The notes under the pieces: model-generated | The model's database searches: none | What the model saw: the letters and a program-made list of their open reading frames with translations, nothing else | What the model was told of the DNA's origin: nothing | Shown: positions 24,801 to 33,787 of the stretch, piece by piece | Layout: each line of letters opens with the position of its first letter | How positions within the stretch are numbered: the first letter of the stretch is position 1 | DNA from: Manduca sexta | Taxonomy: Eukaryota; Arthropoda; Insecta; Lepidoptera; Sphingidae | Reading direction: 5' to 3' | Assembly: GCF_014839805.1 (NCBI RefSeq) | Contig: NC_051119.1 | Span: forward strand, 7,123,245-7,187,244 | DNA length: 64,000 nucleotides | Made by a program: the position numbers and the translations under genes

Positions 24801-27800
24801 AATTGGATGATAAGTTACGTCTTGGTGAAATCCAATAGTTTCTTTTCTAATAGAGCGATGGTCCCACGCATTAAATCATAAATCAAAAAGTATGAATTTA
24901 CAGCTGACCTGTGTTAGTAAATATTCTTCTTTACTATTATTCCATTCTTATGGTAATAATAAAAAAAAATATTCGGTATCTTGTTAAAAAAAATTAAAAA
25001 CAGTTACCTAATGCGTGGTAGCCGGATATTCATAAGTTCAAAGACATGAAGCCACAATAAGGTGTGTTTCATTGCCATATATAATTCTAATGCTGTACAA
25101 TAGCTTTGTCACTGAGGCCTAATCTTATTGCGACCGTATTCATCTTCTTCATTGCTGTAGAGGTGCTCTAAAGCCATTTCCCTACATACCTGCAGCAAGA
25201 ATATTGGCTTTTACAGATGATACGACCAGACCTTGTGAACTTATTGCGTTTTATTACTTCGCCTTCTATTGGCTTAATGCTAAACAGTGAACAGTTCTAA
25301 AGGTACTGATAAATCTTTTATAATAGATGTTGATGATTATTAAACATATTAAGATGTTTTTAACGGGCACGTCAAAGTGGTTCCAATGCATCTGATGGTA
25401 AGCGGAATGTAGTACAGATAGTGTCAACTGACGAGAGATGATTATAAGTCATTAAACACATTTATTCTGACACATTTGAAAGCGGATATACACAGGCTGA
25501 TCCTGGAACGCGACACAGAATATTAAAATTCCTTTCTTATAGAAGGTGACGAAACTCATTTTACCTGGAACCTCAGCTCTCCTACGGGTGGCTCGGCGTA
25601 TCTGATGCCGCGGTAGGCTTCAATCTGTCTCCCACGCCGCGTGGTCATCCAGGACCCTCGAAAAACCACTGGAGGAGAGGTCCTGATGGGTCCAGATGCA
25701 TTGCGCACTATACATATCAGCATGTTTTAGAAAAGATTTTCTAAAGGCTGGACGTTTGGTAACAATCATCATCATCAGCCGCCGGATGTCCACTGCTGAA
25801 CATGGGCCTCCCCCAAAGATTTCCAAATCGCCCTAATAGAGACGGCCCGCATTCAGCGACCCGCTGCGACTTTTATGAGGTCATCTGTCCACCTCGTGGG
25901 TGGACCAATGCCGGATTTATATTTTTTATGAGTGTAGGCCACTTTAATTCCGCCGTCCTATGTAGGTAAGTTTATGTATGTATGTATCTTTCTAAAATAC
26001 TAAATAATTTTCCATTTGTTTGTGTTATGGAAGGCACTAAAGTTAAACGAATGATTAATTAAACCGAGTGAGCGTTCTCTGAAATCTGCTGTCCCTAAGA
26101 GGCTGTCGCCCATAGGCCGCGGCCTATACGGCCTATTTACAAATCCAGGACTGGCGTGGACATCCGACGCCGCGTTTGCCAGCTTGCCACTTGATAACAA
26201 TAGCTTGTGCTAATGGTGTATAAACATTATTTGATCACTACTTTATAAGACTGTAGTACCTACTAGTAAAATAGTGGGCTAATAAAATGAAAGATCAAAT
26301 TCCTGCGTCGAGCCTTCTGCAGTTGTTTTGCTTATTGAAAGCAATAAAATACTCCGATCGATAAAATATTCCAAATAATTTCTAGAATTACTCCTTTTTG
26401 ATACCACCATATAGTCTTACTTAAATACATATTTCTTTGCTCATTGTACTTAGATTAAGGATTGAATAGGTACAGTCAGCCAGAAAGGTAGCAAAACAAT
26501 TTTGATATTTCAAAATTTTACATATTAACTTCAATCGAAATATTCTTCTTTTCTTTATTTAAAATAACACCAACCCTTTAAATTTTATTATAGTATATAA
26601 AAACGACTGTTGATAAGTATAAAAAAGGTTTACGGCAATTTGAAATTAAGAATTTGTTCAGCTACTTTTGCGGCTGACTGTACCTAATATTTCTTTATGG
26701 CAAGACGTAAACATGGGTTTTCCAGACGGAGGTAGTTTACGTACTAAGTTCATTTTCCTTAAGAATGGAAGTGAGGCCAGTGCCCTTGAGCGTTGACCTT
26801 GGGCGCTACACCAAAGCTAACTAGATGGCGGTACGTGTAGCTATACGGTATTGAACAAATTATTACATCCTTGATTGTCAAAATATTAGGTATGTCAAAG
26901 TTACGTTTGAAAATATTATGTACTAGCTTTTGCCCGCGGCTCCGCTCGCTCTATAAAGTTTTTCGGGATTAAGTTTTCCGTTATAAAAGTCACGCTGTAT
27001 ATTTTCCCGGGAACATATATTCTTCCCAGGGTCTCAAACTGTCTCCATACCAAATTAAAAATCGCATTTGTATATAAACTTATAAAAATATTTCCGCTAA
27101 GATAAACGTGTCTAAAAGTTCTTGTGCAATATAGTACTGCGAGAACTTGCTAGTCTAAAATCGGCTCTAGTGTGTACTAGACTCTCGTTTTGTGGTCCAA
27201 AACACGTCCAGGTATCGACTTTAAAACGGAGCCCAAAATAATAATATTCAAAATGGTGGCCAGCAATATCAAATCTAACATATTTTTCTGTCTAGTGACC
27301 ATTGATCCATAATATCAATATTTATAATAAAATAATTCAAACATCCACCCACACCCAAATTCCAATTATTGTAATATATCGCAACACCGAAAATTACTCT
27401 TAGTAACCGAGTGACAAAATATACATAGTTACCTAAAAATATTGTAGTTTAGGCATTTAATATAAATTAGACGAAGTTCAAATCACATGTTAATATTTTT
27501 TAATTCTTATTTGTGTTTTTTAATTTTACATAGAGTGTATACAGTATTTTAGAATATTTTATGTTACTTAGTACATAATATACACATCCTAGATGAAATG
27601 ATGTCGACATCATTTTGTGAGAGCGTTTCCCTGACAGCGCGTAACTGCAAATATTCCTGTTACTATAAGCTGTTGTTTCAGTAGGCGTTTTTAAAAATAA
27701 TTAAATATTTTGTTCTATATAACGGTATTAAAAAAAAATAAGATGTGTGTATTTAAAAATACAGTATAGTATTATTTCAGAATATAGTTAACTCAAGTAA

Positions 27801-28530
27801 ATAAGAGAGATATCGAAATGTTAACGATGTAAAATTCTTACCGTTGCGCAATGTTTGGCAGATATTAATTGTGATTTTATTCACGGTATCGTGTTTAATA
27901 AAAAAAATACGCCGCTGTGCAAAAGACCATAAGCCAAACTACTTATTTCTTGAAAAATATTTACAAAGAATGCTTACATTATTTTTTGCAGGACGCCCAA
28001 AGTGGACATAAAGTTGAGTTTTACATATCTTAACCCCTTAACATAAAAACTACTTCGGTGGATAAGATTATAAAATTGTAAATTTGGCTAGCCTACCTAC
28101 TCATTAAAAATTCTGATGTTACGGACAAGGAGAGGTCCGTACATCTCGCCAACATGTTAGAAACAATAACAATACGAAAAACAATTATGTACCTTATTGC
28201 AACCACTGACGAAGTTGTTTAGATTAGCAAATTCTTCATAAGTAATGTAGACAAAAAAAAACTTACACTAAGTTTCATACATATTTAAAAAAATCAGCAC
28301 TTTTTTATATGTTTTTTTCCCTAGTTAATGATTTTCGGTAAAAATGTCGCTTTAGTCAATAAGCCTTAACGGTCGATATAAATAACATGGAGTTAGGATA
28401 ATAACCCTAATTCTCACTGCGTTATTGTTTCCGACCCTATTCTTCTAAAATAATAAGTATTCTTACCTGCTAGAATGTCGTTTTCTTGCCCGGCCACGCA
28501 TGCGCAAACGAACAACAATATTACGATCAT
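12867..28530 (-). CDS. Carboxyl/cholinesterase-family protein lacking nucleophile serine (contig B copy)
   Basis: Eleven exons on the - strand: 28530-28467, 25668-25565, 24624-24488, 23899-23757, 23131-22946, 22178-21991, 21665-21497, 20556-20334, 14914-14805, 13888-13756 and 13047-12867. All phases join into one frame of about 545 aa, the usual length for the family. A signal peptide ([14 protein letters not shown]) starts the protein. Seen in order: [26 protein letters not shown] with its partner Cys, oxyanion-hole HGGG (about 113-116), elbow GSGAG (about 193-197) where active members have GESAG, the acid Glu in RNE (about 324) and the His in GVAHYDEL (about 445). The Ser position (about 195) is Gly, so hydrolysis by the normal mechanism is not expected. 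The long intron 8 carries a copia element. The donor of exon 5 (GTTTTC) is weak but gives the conserved MSKGLF-type junction (D for G in this copy). Confidence 0.9.
13998..14207 (-). mobile_element. Degenerate SINE S1 (intronic, contig B)
   Basis: Recognised by its 3' part CCACTGCTGGGCACGGGTC followed by TCTCCTCTACTACTGAGA in this orientation. Strongly diverged and without an intact tRNA-like head. The allelic copy is 44555-44770. Confidence 0.55.
15090..15264 (-). repeat. 3' LTR of copia element
   Basis: 175 bp, the same as the 5' LTR by eye. On the element's strand the internal sequence just before it reads GGTAAGTGCGGG, the probable polypurine tract although not very purine-rich. Confidence 0.9.
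15349..15771 (-). pseudogene. Copia RNase H, displaced by a frame offset
   Basis: Contains the copia RNase H signature [20 protein letters not shown] and downstream [11 protein letters not shown]. It continues directly from VDADWG of the pol frame but is shifted by one base near 15765, at a GGGG run. This could be a real mutation or a homopolymer error in the assembly. Confidence 0.85.
15753..18470 (-). CDS. Copia pol: protease, integrase, reverse transcriptase
   Basis: One open frame of about 900 codons. Protease motif DSGAS near 18395; integrase zinc motif HRRLGH...CTIC followed by the catalytic D (HTDICGP), D (RSDNGCEY) and E (SERNNR) residues; reverse transcriptase with AFLNGD and the active-site YVDD. 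The frame closes after VDADWG at 15753, and RNase H continues one frame over. The open frame extends artificially up to 18695 over gag sequence. Confidence 0.9.
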   Translation of the reverse strand: MQRKPSNVFSTVFLSAQFNKYDWYIDSGASMHLTANEEWVENAKYHKIKDICIANSERLQVLCTGDVTIVTKTDQCEFEVTVKNVLCAPGLTTNLLSVSQLIKTGNTVKFTKNGCEVFNKKGELVATAMLNNGVYKLKVPENLAANLSASSNIWHRRLGHLNDKYLSKMKIAVEGMNLQEKVDFGKATCTICCEGKQCRLPFGNEGSRSKELLHLVHTDICGPMEHESLAGSRYFILFVDDYSRMLFVYFIKHRNEALRCFKEFKAKVEKQSNKKIKILRSDNGCEYCNKEFDSFLKEEGIIHQRTTPYTPEQNGLSERNNRTIVEKARCLLFDADMDKEFWAEATNTAVYLQNRTVLPALNERTPYEVWTGCKPDISHLRIFGSTVMAHVAKERRHKWDRKSEKHILVGYPDDIKGYRIFNPRTKRVIISRDVIVMEEEKNLDVSLPIIENIENSSSVREISDKDTSSSEDVIGGDTVCKPSDYPDDPYVPSEHEDGYDLPEKRVRPIRTKRKPERYRMTNMCISEEAFDDANGLSLEEALQGAEKENWLLAVKEELQSFEDSNAWELVDKPKNGETVVKCKWVLRKKLDNDNNIRYRARLVAKGYMQKQNVDYVETFSPVVRHSTLRLLFALSVKLGLEVMHLDVTTAFLNGDLEETIYMEAPECLLESKDNCNKKVVKLNRAIYGLKQSSRAWYRKVDDYLVSLGYKRSKLEPCLYTKNNNHKKTIVTLYVDDFFVFTNDISECNNLKKVLASKFKIKDLGQVKNCLGMTVNIDKVKGTVTLSQENYINQLLNKFNMANCKVADTPLETKLNINFNNNCEKCIPYQQLIGGLMYLAVLTRPDIAYSVSFLSQFNNCYNLETWAYAKRILKYLKKTKHFGLKYTKYGKSNLEGFVDADWGIML
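18451..19238 (-). pseudogene. Copia gag region with frameshift
   Basis: The start ATG at 19238 opens [20 protein letters not shown]..., but this frame ends at TAG 19103-19101. Gag sequence continues in another frame ([11 protein letters not shown], the Gag_2-like region) to a CCHC zinc knuckle [14 protein letters not shown] near 18530-18490, and stops at 18451. One base offset near 19110 separates the two parts. A second offset near 18465 separates gag from pol, where copia elements normally have one continuous frame. Confidence 0.8.
19356..19370 (-). promoter_or_regulatory. Copia primer binding site (half initiator tRNA-Met)
   Basis: On the + strand this reads TCTGGGCCCATAACC, the sequence of the anticodon stem-loop of eukaryotic initiator tRNA-Met rather than its 3' end. 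Priming by a cleaved tRNA half is established for Drosophila copia; here it is inferred from the match. Confidence 0.75.
19371..19545 (-). repeat. 5' LTR of copia element
   Basis: 175 bp with TGT...ACA termini; no difference from the 3' LTR was seen. Internal sequence begins immediately after it, with the primer binding site. Confidence 0.9.
19657..19772 (-). pseudogene. Disrupted counterpart of the 43450-43563 mini-ORF
   Basis: Allelic to 43450-43563 in contig C. It has one extra T and one extra C in homopolymers near the start, so the frame that reads NPPKF...WTPVTGN in C closes early here. Lies in esterase intron 8 between exon 8 and the copia insertion. Confidence 0.5.
20040..20305 (-). 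repeat. Dispersed repeat R2, contig B copy 2
   Basis: Immediately downstream of esterase exon 8 in intron 8. Ends in GGTAGGTCTCTCATATGTGA on the - strand. Allelic to 42920-43182. Confidence 0.65.
20566..20890 (-). mobile_element. tRNA-derived SINE S1, contig B copy
   Basis: About 320 bp on the - strand in esterase intron 7. It has a tRNA-like head with box A-like TAGCTTAGTTGG and box B-like GGTTCAAATCCC, then a body, then a tail ending AATACAGGGCTGATATTATT. Allelic to 42337-42656, so the insertion predates the split of the two copies. Confidence 0.8.
21214..21456. mobile_element. Foldback MITE M1, copy 2
   Basis: Inverted ends AGCCCCTTATTCATA and TATGAATAAGGAGCCT. It lies just downstream of esterase exon 7 and is allelic to 41768-42009. 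Confidence 0.75.
22590..22703 (-). repeat. Dispersed repeat R4, contig B copy
   Basis: Contains GAGACTCGCCGAACTTCACC and CACTGCTGATCCTGGCTTAC on the - strand. Related to 40519-40641 and 62618-62735. Confidence 0.6.
22946..23131 (-). CDS. Esterase exon 5 with the changed nucleophile elbow (contig B)
   Basis: 186 nt encoding [20 protein letters not shown] and on through [19 protein letters not shown] to the MSK that precedes exon 6. In catalytic relatives this point reads GxSxG; here the central Ser is Gly (codon GGC) and the residue before it is Ser (AGC). The rest of the exon is well conserved, which argues for continuing selection on the fold. Confidence 0.9.
25565..25668 (-). CDS. Esterase exon 2, contig B copy, intact frame
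   Basis: 104 nt, acceptor CTCCTCCAG, donor GTAAAA. It reads [20 protein letters not shown] and on to LRFQ in frame with exon 1. The run GGTTTTTCGAG has five T; the contig C copy has four. An RTE LINE 3' end lies directly upstream in the intron. Confidence 0.8.
25753..25930 (-). mobile_element. RTE-type LINE 3' end, contig B copy
   Basis: The - strand encodes the end of a LINE ORF ([16 protein letters not shown]..., WKSLEE, QQWTSGG and stop) followed by GATGATGATGATTG. Allelic to 37315-37492; sits just upstream of esterase exon 2. Confidence 0.75.
26469..26684. mobile_element. Mariner-like MITE (family M3), contig B copy
   Basis: 216 bp with inverted ends GGTACAGTCAGCC...GGCTGACTGTACC flanked by TA on both sides, the target duplication of Tc1/mariner elements. 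Interior AT-rich and non-coding. Allelic to 36571-36785. Confidence 0.8.
26763..28037. other. 1275-bp segment present only in contig B
   Basis: Bounded by CCTTAA on both sides (26757-26762 and 28036-28041). Contig C has a single TTAA here (36491-36494) and none of the intervening sequence. A dispersed repeat tail (26925-27060) lies inside. The two ends are not inverted copies of each other, so a standard piggyBac element is not shown. No coding region seen. Lies in esterase intron 1. Confidence 0.7.
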
Positions 28531-29244
28531 TTTCCTTATAAAATCGACGGAGTACTAACCCGTTTTGCGCGGAACTCCATGCTTATGAATGAATTTCGTT
28601 AGTGTGTGTAAACATGCAAATATAAAGAATTGTGTTGTGGGGAAATGTGTTATGTTGAGTTTTGAATCAAGACGAATTTAGGTTTTTTGACAGAGTGCAA
28701 TGTTCCTTAGAACTTCATATTACGTCTAAGATAGATAGATAGATAGCTGGCTATATCATGCAATGGCTAGGCGTCATTCCAAATGTAACCTGTAGCAAAT
28801 ATTATGCGTATTACCCTCTATAAATAACATAATACTAGTTCTCATGTCGTACTTTTGGTGAGAAAAGGGCACAATTGGAAGCGTGCGGGGAATGCCGCAA
28901 CTGAATAATAAGATTTTGTCGCGCCAATATATTAAAAAAAAGACTAATGTGACAAAGGCAGTATGGCCCTCTGGCGAAATGAGACTGAACTTGATGGTGA
29001 CTTTGTTCCTCTAAATAAAAGAATGTTTGTAAGGCGCATTGGCATACTTAACTCATTTTAAGAATTGTTAACAATCATGGTGCCCTTGTCTCAGTGAAGG
29101 TACGATATTATATTATCTTCATTGCTTACTTGCTAAAGCGCCATCTAGTTGGACAAATGAAATCATACAGAAAATAATAATGACCACTTTATTAATTACA
29201 CATTATAAAAAATACTATTATTGAATATGACAAAATAGTTATGT
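28531..29244. other. Interval between esterase and hydrolase exon (contig B)
   Basis: About 700 bp containing the esterase 5' flank and the hydrolase 3' flank. A TAGATAGATAGATAG microsatellite lies near 28727-28746. Nothing else recognised. Confidence 0.5.
29188..29193 (-). terminator. Poly(A) signal of the hydrolase (contig B)
   Basis: TTTATT on the + strand, i.e. AATAAA on the - strand, about 52 bases after the stop codon, the same spacing as in contig C. Confidence 0.6.
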
Positions 29245-29331
29245 TTAACTCCCTCTGTACGTGGTATATCCGTATGGACTCAACAGCAAAGGTATGTGGT
29301 AGTGAGCGCCCTCTGTCGTATTGAACATGAT
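29245..29331 (-). CDS. Urah: 5-hydroxyisourate hydrolase, last exon only (contig B)
   Basis: 87 nt, acceptor TTATTTCAG, encoding [20 protein letters not shown] and GYTTYRGS then stop. The C-terminal YRGS and the HYH motif are hallmarks of this urate-pathway enzyme and separate it from transthyretin. The first exon would lie beyond the end of contig B in the 500-N gap, so this copy is cut by the contig end. It differs from the contig C exon by Thr to Met at the second residue. Confidence 0.9.
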   Translation of the reverse strand: MMFNTTEGAHYHIPLLLSPYGYTTYRGS

Positions 29332-30249
29332 CTGAAATAATACAATTTAATATGTTATTTTAAGTATAGATGGCGCTTTTATTAAATTTAGTTACAAGAA
29401 GTAATTTATGTTAATATTATAAGAGATGGCGCTTTTAAGAATTTTTTAAAGTAGACTCATATTCAGCCTATCGATATTTGCCACTGCTGACCATCGGTCT
29501 CCATTAAATATTTCCAAACTAACCTGTTAGAAATAGCCTGCATCCAGTTGGTTCTGGACCTTATGCAGGTTGTTTCTTTTTTATTTTAGTGAACTTCTAA
29601 CAACTAAAAAAAAAAAATGCCTTACACCTTATCGTAGTTCGTACATATACGGTTTGATGCCAAGCAGTCTTGAAGTTTGTAACAAAGGTTAGACGAAACG
29701 GGCATAATGAGGTAAAATAACATAAAAGACAAGCATTTCAAATTGCTTGCACTACATATTAAAAAAAATTTAAATTTAAGTACTAATCAAAAATCGTTGT
29801 ATGTTGGTCATTATACATAAAAGATTATGAATACATGGATCTGGGCCATGTTAGGAACCGGACTATCTTCGGTCACACCGCCTTATAATTCATGTTATTT
29901 ATAAGAAAAAAAAATAATATTTACATTGAATAATTCCTATATAGGAAACTATCCAAAATTAAATACTTCTTTAACCACTGGTTAAATATAACAAAGATAT
30001 TTAAATTAAATTATGTAGTCCGTAATCAAAGTAATAATGCAACATTATGAAAATACCCTACGATTTAGAATATTATGAGGACCTACTACACTGTCGTAAA
30101 CATTACGATTAGATAAACGGTCGATGTCAAAGACCAGAGAGGTTAACATGTAAATTAATAAAAATCATTATGAGATCATTTGCATGTAAATATTATAAAT
30201 ATATAAGAATACATATAACAAAAACTATTCATATTGAAAAAAAAAAACG
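29332..30249. other. Hydrolase intron, contig B, runs into gap
   Basis: AT-rich intron sequence homologous (inverted) to 34310-35209 of contig C. The match is still running when the gap starts. Confidence 0.7.
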
Positions 30250-30749
30250 NNNNNNNNNNNNNNNNNNNNNNNNNNNNNNNNNNNNNNNNNNNNNNNNNNN
30301 NNNNNNNNNNNNNNNNNNNNNNNNNNNNNNNNNNNNNNNNNNNNNNNNNNNNNNNNNNNNNNNNNNNNNNNNNNNNNNNNNNNNNNNNNNNNNNNNNNNN
30401 NNNNNNNNNNNNNNNNNNNNNNNNNNNNNNNNNNNNNNNNNNNNNNNNNNNNNNNNNNNNNNNNNNNNNNNNNNNNNNNNNNNNNNNNNNNNNNNNNNNN
30501 NNNNNNNNNNNNNNNNNNNNNNNNNNNNNNNNNNNNNNNNNNNNNNNNNNNNNNNNNNNNNNNNNNNNNNNNNNNNNNNNNNNNNNNNNNNNNNNNNNNN
30601 NNNNNNNNNNNNNNNNNNNNNNNNNNNNNNNNNNNNNNNNNNNNNNNNNNNNNNNNNNNNNNNNNNNNNNNNNNNNNNNNNNNNNNNNNNNNNNNNNNNN
30701 NNNNNNNNNNNNNNNNNNNNNNNNNNNNNNNNNNNNNNNNNNNNNNNNN
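30250..30749. other. Assembly gap, exactly 500 N
   Basis: Separates contigs B and C. The sequence left of the gap is homologous to about 34310, not to 30750, so the gap does not mark the middle of a simple hairpin. Confidence 0.98.
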
Positions 30750-32347
30750 TAAGGAGACGAAAAGTAAACATAATTTAATTTATAGTGACTATAACACGTA
30801 AATTATAAATAAAACTCAACTATAGGTTAAGGTAAAAAGGTATCAACGACGATAAAAATATGAATATTCCAGAAGGTCCACGCTACACTGTCCGTCCAAA
30901 GCGGAGCTGACCAACAAAAACAGAAAGCGCTCACTAAGCCAGTCCGGTTTTTGTGGTGTTTTTTTACAAGCGCGCCCCTCTGCCAGTGAACTTGATCGAG
31001 CACTCGGCGTCAACATTTCTGATTTTTCACGTATAGAAAATGTTTTCAACCCCTTGCCAAAGCTATTTGAAGGGGTTGTTTAGTTGTTTTCGCACAAAAA
31101 ACAGTTTGTCGCGTGCCCGTTCCTCTTTTGGCGGGCAATGCACGAAATTAAACTGCCGACAATAAAGTTTTGAAACCAATTAACTGACCTCTTTCAAGTA
31201 CGTCGGTGAGAGTTATTCACTTAATTTTCAAACGAAACTTTATGCTTTACAAAATTTAATAAGTTTAATTACAAACTAATTTCATTAATTTCACAAGATG
31301 CGTGTACAGAGCCATCTATTATTGAGTAGCAATATCAAAATCTGTTTCAGTTTAATTATCTATATGTCACTAGATGCCATTGTTTTAAATGTCTCATTAC
31401 ATTACTAGATGGCGTTTGTTTAACGAAAAATGTATTTAAAAATAAATTAAATAAATTGAAAACTTTATTAGGTTTTTTAAAAAGTAAGTATTATAGAACA
31501 ATGTTAAAGCATATGTAATCATAAAAAACTACACCTACCTCAAATCATACCGTTAAGTCACGTGCCAAAAACAAAATATTAGCAATACTACCGGACGACA
31601 TTTTTAAACAAAAAATTAGGTTTACTAACATTGCACGAGCTAAACAACTACATCCTACTGCCGATTCAGTTCGTCGTTACATTCGAGTAGTAACACTACT
31701 TTCTCATAATTATAATATAAGGTATAAGGCAAGAAATCAATTTTAAAGTAAGTTATAATAATTTCTTTACCTAATATCTGTGAACCAAATATTGTCACTT
31801 ATTGTTGATGGTGGACGTCCAACACATTTTTTATTACCGAGTGGACACCAACCGTTGTAATGCAATGAAAATTTTACCATTGTGTTACGTTCCCGGGTAA
31901 GTCAGGGTCGAATAGCTACAGACTACTCAATTTCGCTCTCATGTGCGATATCATTTGAAACCCTACCAAGTTAACTAAGCTTACAGCTTTTTATTATCGT
32001 TGTTATTTAATAAACAGGAACATTTGTATCTTAAGCGTATTTTGAGAGCTGAGTTTCGTTTATTCAACAGCACCAACTCAGCTTATAACTCAAATTTTGT
32101 TAGTTAATTATAATTCAATGTCTACTTATCTTACTTATAGATGAGATTTATTATTGTGACGCTCGGGGTACATTCACATAGTAAAACTTCACTTACACCA
32201 AAAGTTCTTCGTACCTACATAGGTAAAAAATAGAGCTAATTTAATTCATACAATTTTATAATTATAACTTCATTTGTAAAAAAATTAAGTTATGTAAAAT
32301 TTGTTTTTAAATTCGCAAAAATGTTTAAATATATTTGTTTGTTGCAG
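30750..32347. other. Contig C unique region upstream of the secreted-protein gene
   Basis: No counterpart in contig B. AT-rich, with one protein-like open frame (31525-31721). A 5' non-coding exon for the next gene may lie here, because the start codon at 32348 directly follows a good acceptor. Confidence 0.5.
31525..31721 (+). CDS. Possible orphan coding exon
   Basis: An open stretch of about 65 codons without an ATG, opening after TAA at 31522-31524 and ending at a plausible donor AG|GTATAAG. It reads like real protein: KILAILPDDIFKQKIRFTNI, then ARAKQLHPTADSVRRYIRVV, then TLLSHNYNIR. The second part could be a helical DNA-binding-like segment. No upstream acceptor with a good pyrimidine tract was found, and joining it to the exon at 32348 would give a stop. 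It may be a remnant of a transposase or of another gene. I do not recognise it. Confidence 0.3.
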
Positions 32348-33262
32348 ATGATGGCACGAATTATACTTAAACTGACATTACTCATGATGTTATATATAGC
32401 GGTTAACAACGCTAAAATGATGAGGAACAGTGCCCTGATCTCCAAGATGGTGTCTCACTTCCAGGGCAAAGACAATCTATCCATAGAGCCGGCCACAGAA
32501 AACCCAAAACCCGGGAATGTTGTTTCCATCATGCAAAACGTTCTTTGCAGAAACTTTCCTTCTATCCCTTGCAGTGTCATTGTTAGAGATGAAAAACTAA
32601 ATAGTCTAATAGAAAAATCTATACAGCAATTAAAATACAAAAAAATGTCGATGGGGAAGACAACTCCGTTACCAGGATCCCATTTAACGCTGTTCCCTGT
32701 GATCAACAGCGAAGACTTGTCAAATTTTTTACAAGTCAGCGAGACAGGGTACTATAAAGAAAGAAAGGAGACAGAATCAAATAAGCGGAAACAAAAGAAA
32801 AGCGTCAGGAATTGGTCGCGGGAGAAACCAAAGAAAAAAAAGAAGAAGGAATCAAAAGTGATGTCGGTTTACAACGGAAGAAAGAAGATACGAAGATTTT
32901 ACCCGCACAAGATAAAGTACAAAGATAAAAATGTAAGAAGAGATTTCGAGTCTGATGAGAAATTGTCTATGTCTGTCGAAGTACCTGATAACACAGGGAG
33001 GAAGATAAGCTACCAGACTCAACACGATTCTCCTGTATGGAGAATAGATTATATGAAACACGGAGAACCAAGTTTAAATATGTTTGGATATGAAAACGAG
33101 AGGCTACAAGGCAAGATAATGAAGACAGGCCCCAATGTGATAGTAGATGAGAATGTTCTAGAACAGGTCGCTAGGAAAGATGTTTTGCATCCAGACGTGT
33201 ACATCAAGAAGAATTATGTTAGGAAAAAAACCGTTGACGTTAATTCTGATGGTATAGATTGA
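32348..33262 (+). CDS. Unrecognised lysine-rich secreted protein
   Basis: Intronless coding region of 304 residues. The start ATG at 32348 is chosen because it directly follows a good splice acceptor (TTTGTTTGTTGCAG), suggesting a non-coding first exon; an in-frame ATG at 32321 would lie in the intron. The N-terminus is a signal peptide (ARIILKLTLLMMLYIAV, then NNAK). There are only two cysteines after it (about residues 67-75). The middle is very basic, with KRKQKKSVRNW and a run KPKKKKKKESK near residues 150-168. The rest is hydrophilic and probably poorly ordered, with Tyr/Lys-rich segments. No known domain is recognised. It lies 0.5 kb upstream of the hydrolase on the same strand. Single copy in the window. 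Confidence 0.65.
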   Translation: MMARIILKLTLLMMLYIAVNNAKMMRNSALISKMVSHFQGKDNLSIEPATENPKPGNVVSIMQNVLCRNFPSIPCSVIVRDEKLNSLIEKSIQQLKYKKMSMGKTTPLPGSHLTLFPVINSEDLSNFLQVSETGYYKERKETESNKRKQKKSVRNWSREKPKKKKKKESKVMSVYNGRKKIRRFYPHKIKYKDKNVRRDFESDEKLSMSVEVPDNTGRKISYQTQHDSPVWRIDYMKHGEPSLNMFGYENERLQGKIMKTGPNVIVDENVLEQVARKDVLHPDVYIKKNYVRKKTVDVNSDGID

Positions 33263-33787
33263 AATATAGTTTAATTATGAATGATGTTTTATTTAGTTCA
33301 TACGCTAGAGTCTATAATGGTATTAAGTATTATAAGAAAATCTTCACCGACGCACTGAGTCAAGTATGTCTTCCATATTGTAATAATACCCATTTCTCAC
33401 TAGACCCCCTATTTGTTTTATGACTCTAAAACGTACGTATCTAATCTTTTAATTTCGTACCTTTGAACAACGCTTGATAAAAGGATTACCGTATCATTTG
33501 TAATAACTACCGACTCGTATTTTGGACCGACGTTTCTTCGAGGTACAAAATCGTCAACGATCAAACATTCAGCTATTGCTATATACACAACACAATAACG
33601 TTAGCATGCCATAACATGCGTAATTTATTCCGCTACAAAACTTGAATATGAAACCGTTTCCCTGCACGCATACAACGGAATATCTACCTTATCTACTCAT
33701 AATAACTCATAAAATCATATAGGATATGAAGTTGTATAAGTGGGGTAAACAATTAATAATCTCATATTGAGTCAGGCGGTCGTAGAA
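33263..33787. other. Interval between secreted-protein gene and hydrolase
   Basis: About 525 bp with no gene. It must contain the 3' end of the first gene and the promoter or 5' UTR of the hydrolase. No clear AATAAA or TATA box was found. Confidence 0.5.

Noticed and set aside
25620..25826. Open frame beginning [17 protein letters not shown] (also 37422-37691)
   Set aside because: It runs through the LINE 3' end and intron into esterase exon 2; a product of the repeat, not a start of the esterase.
26763..28037. Calling the contig B-specific block a piggyBac element
   Set aside because: TTAA flanks fit, but the block ends (GAATGG and CCCC) are not terminal inverted repeats and no transposase is present.
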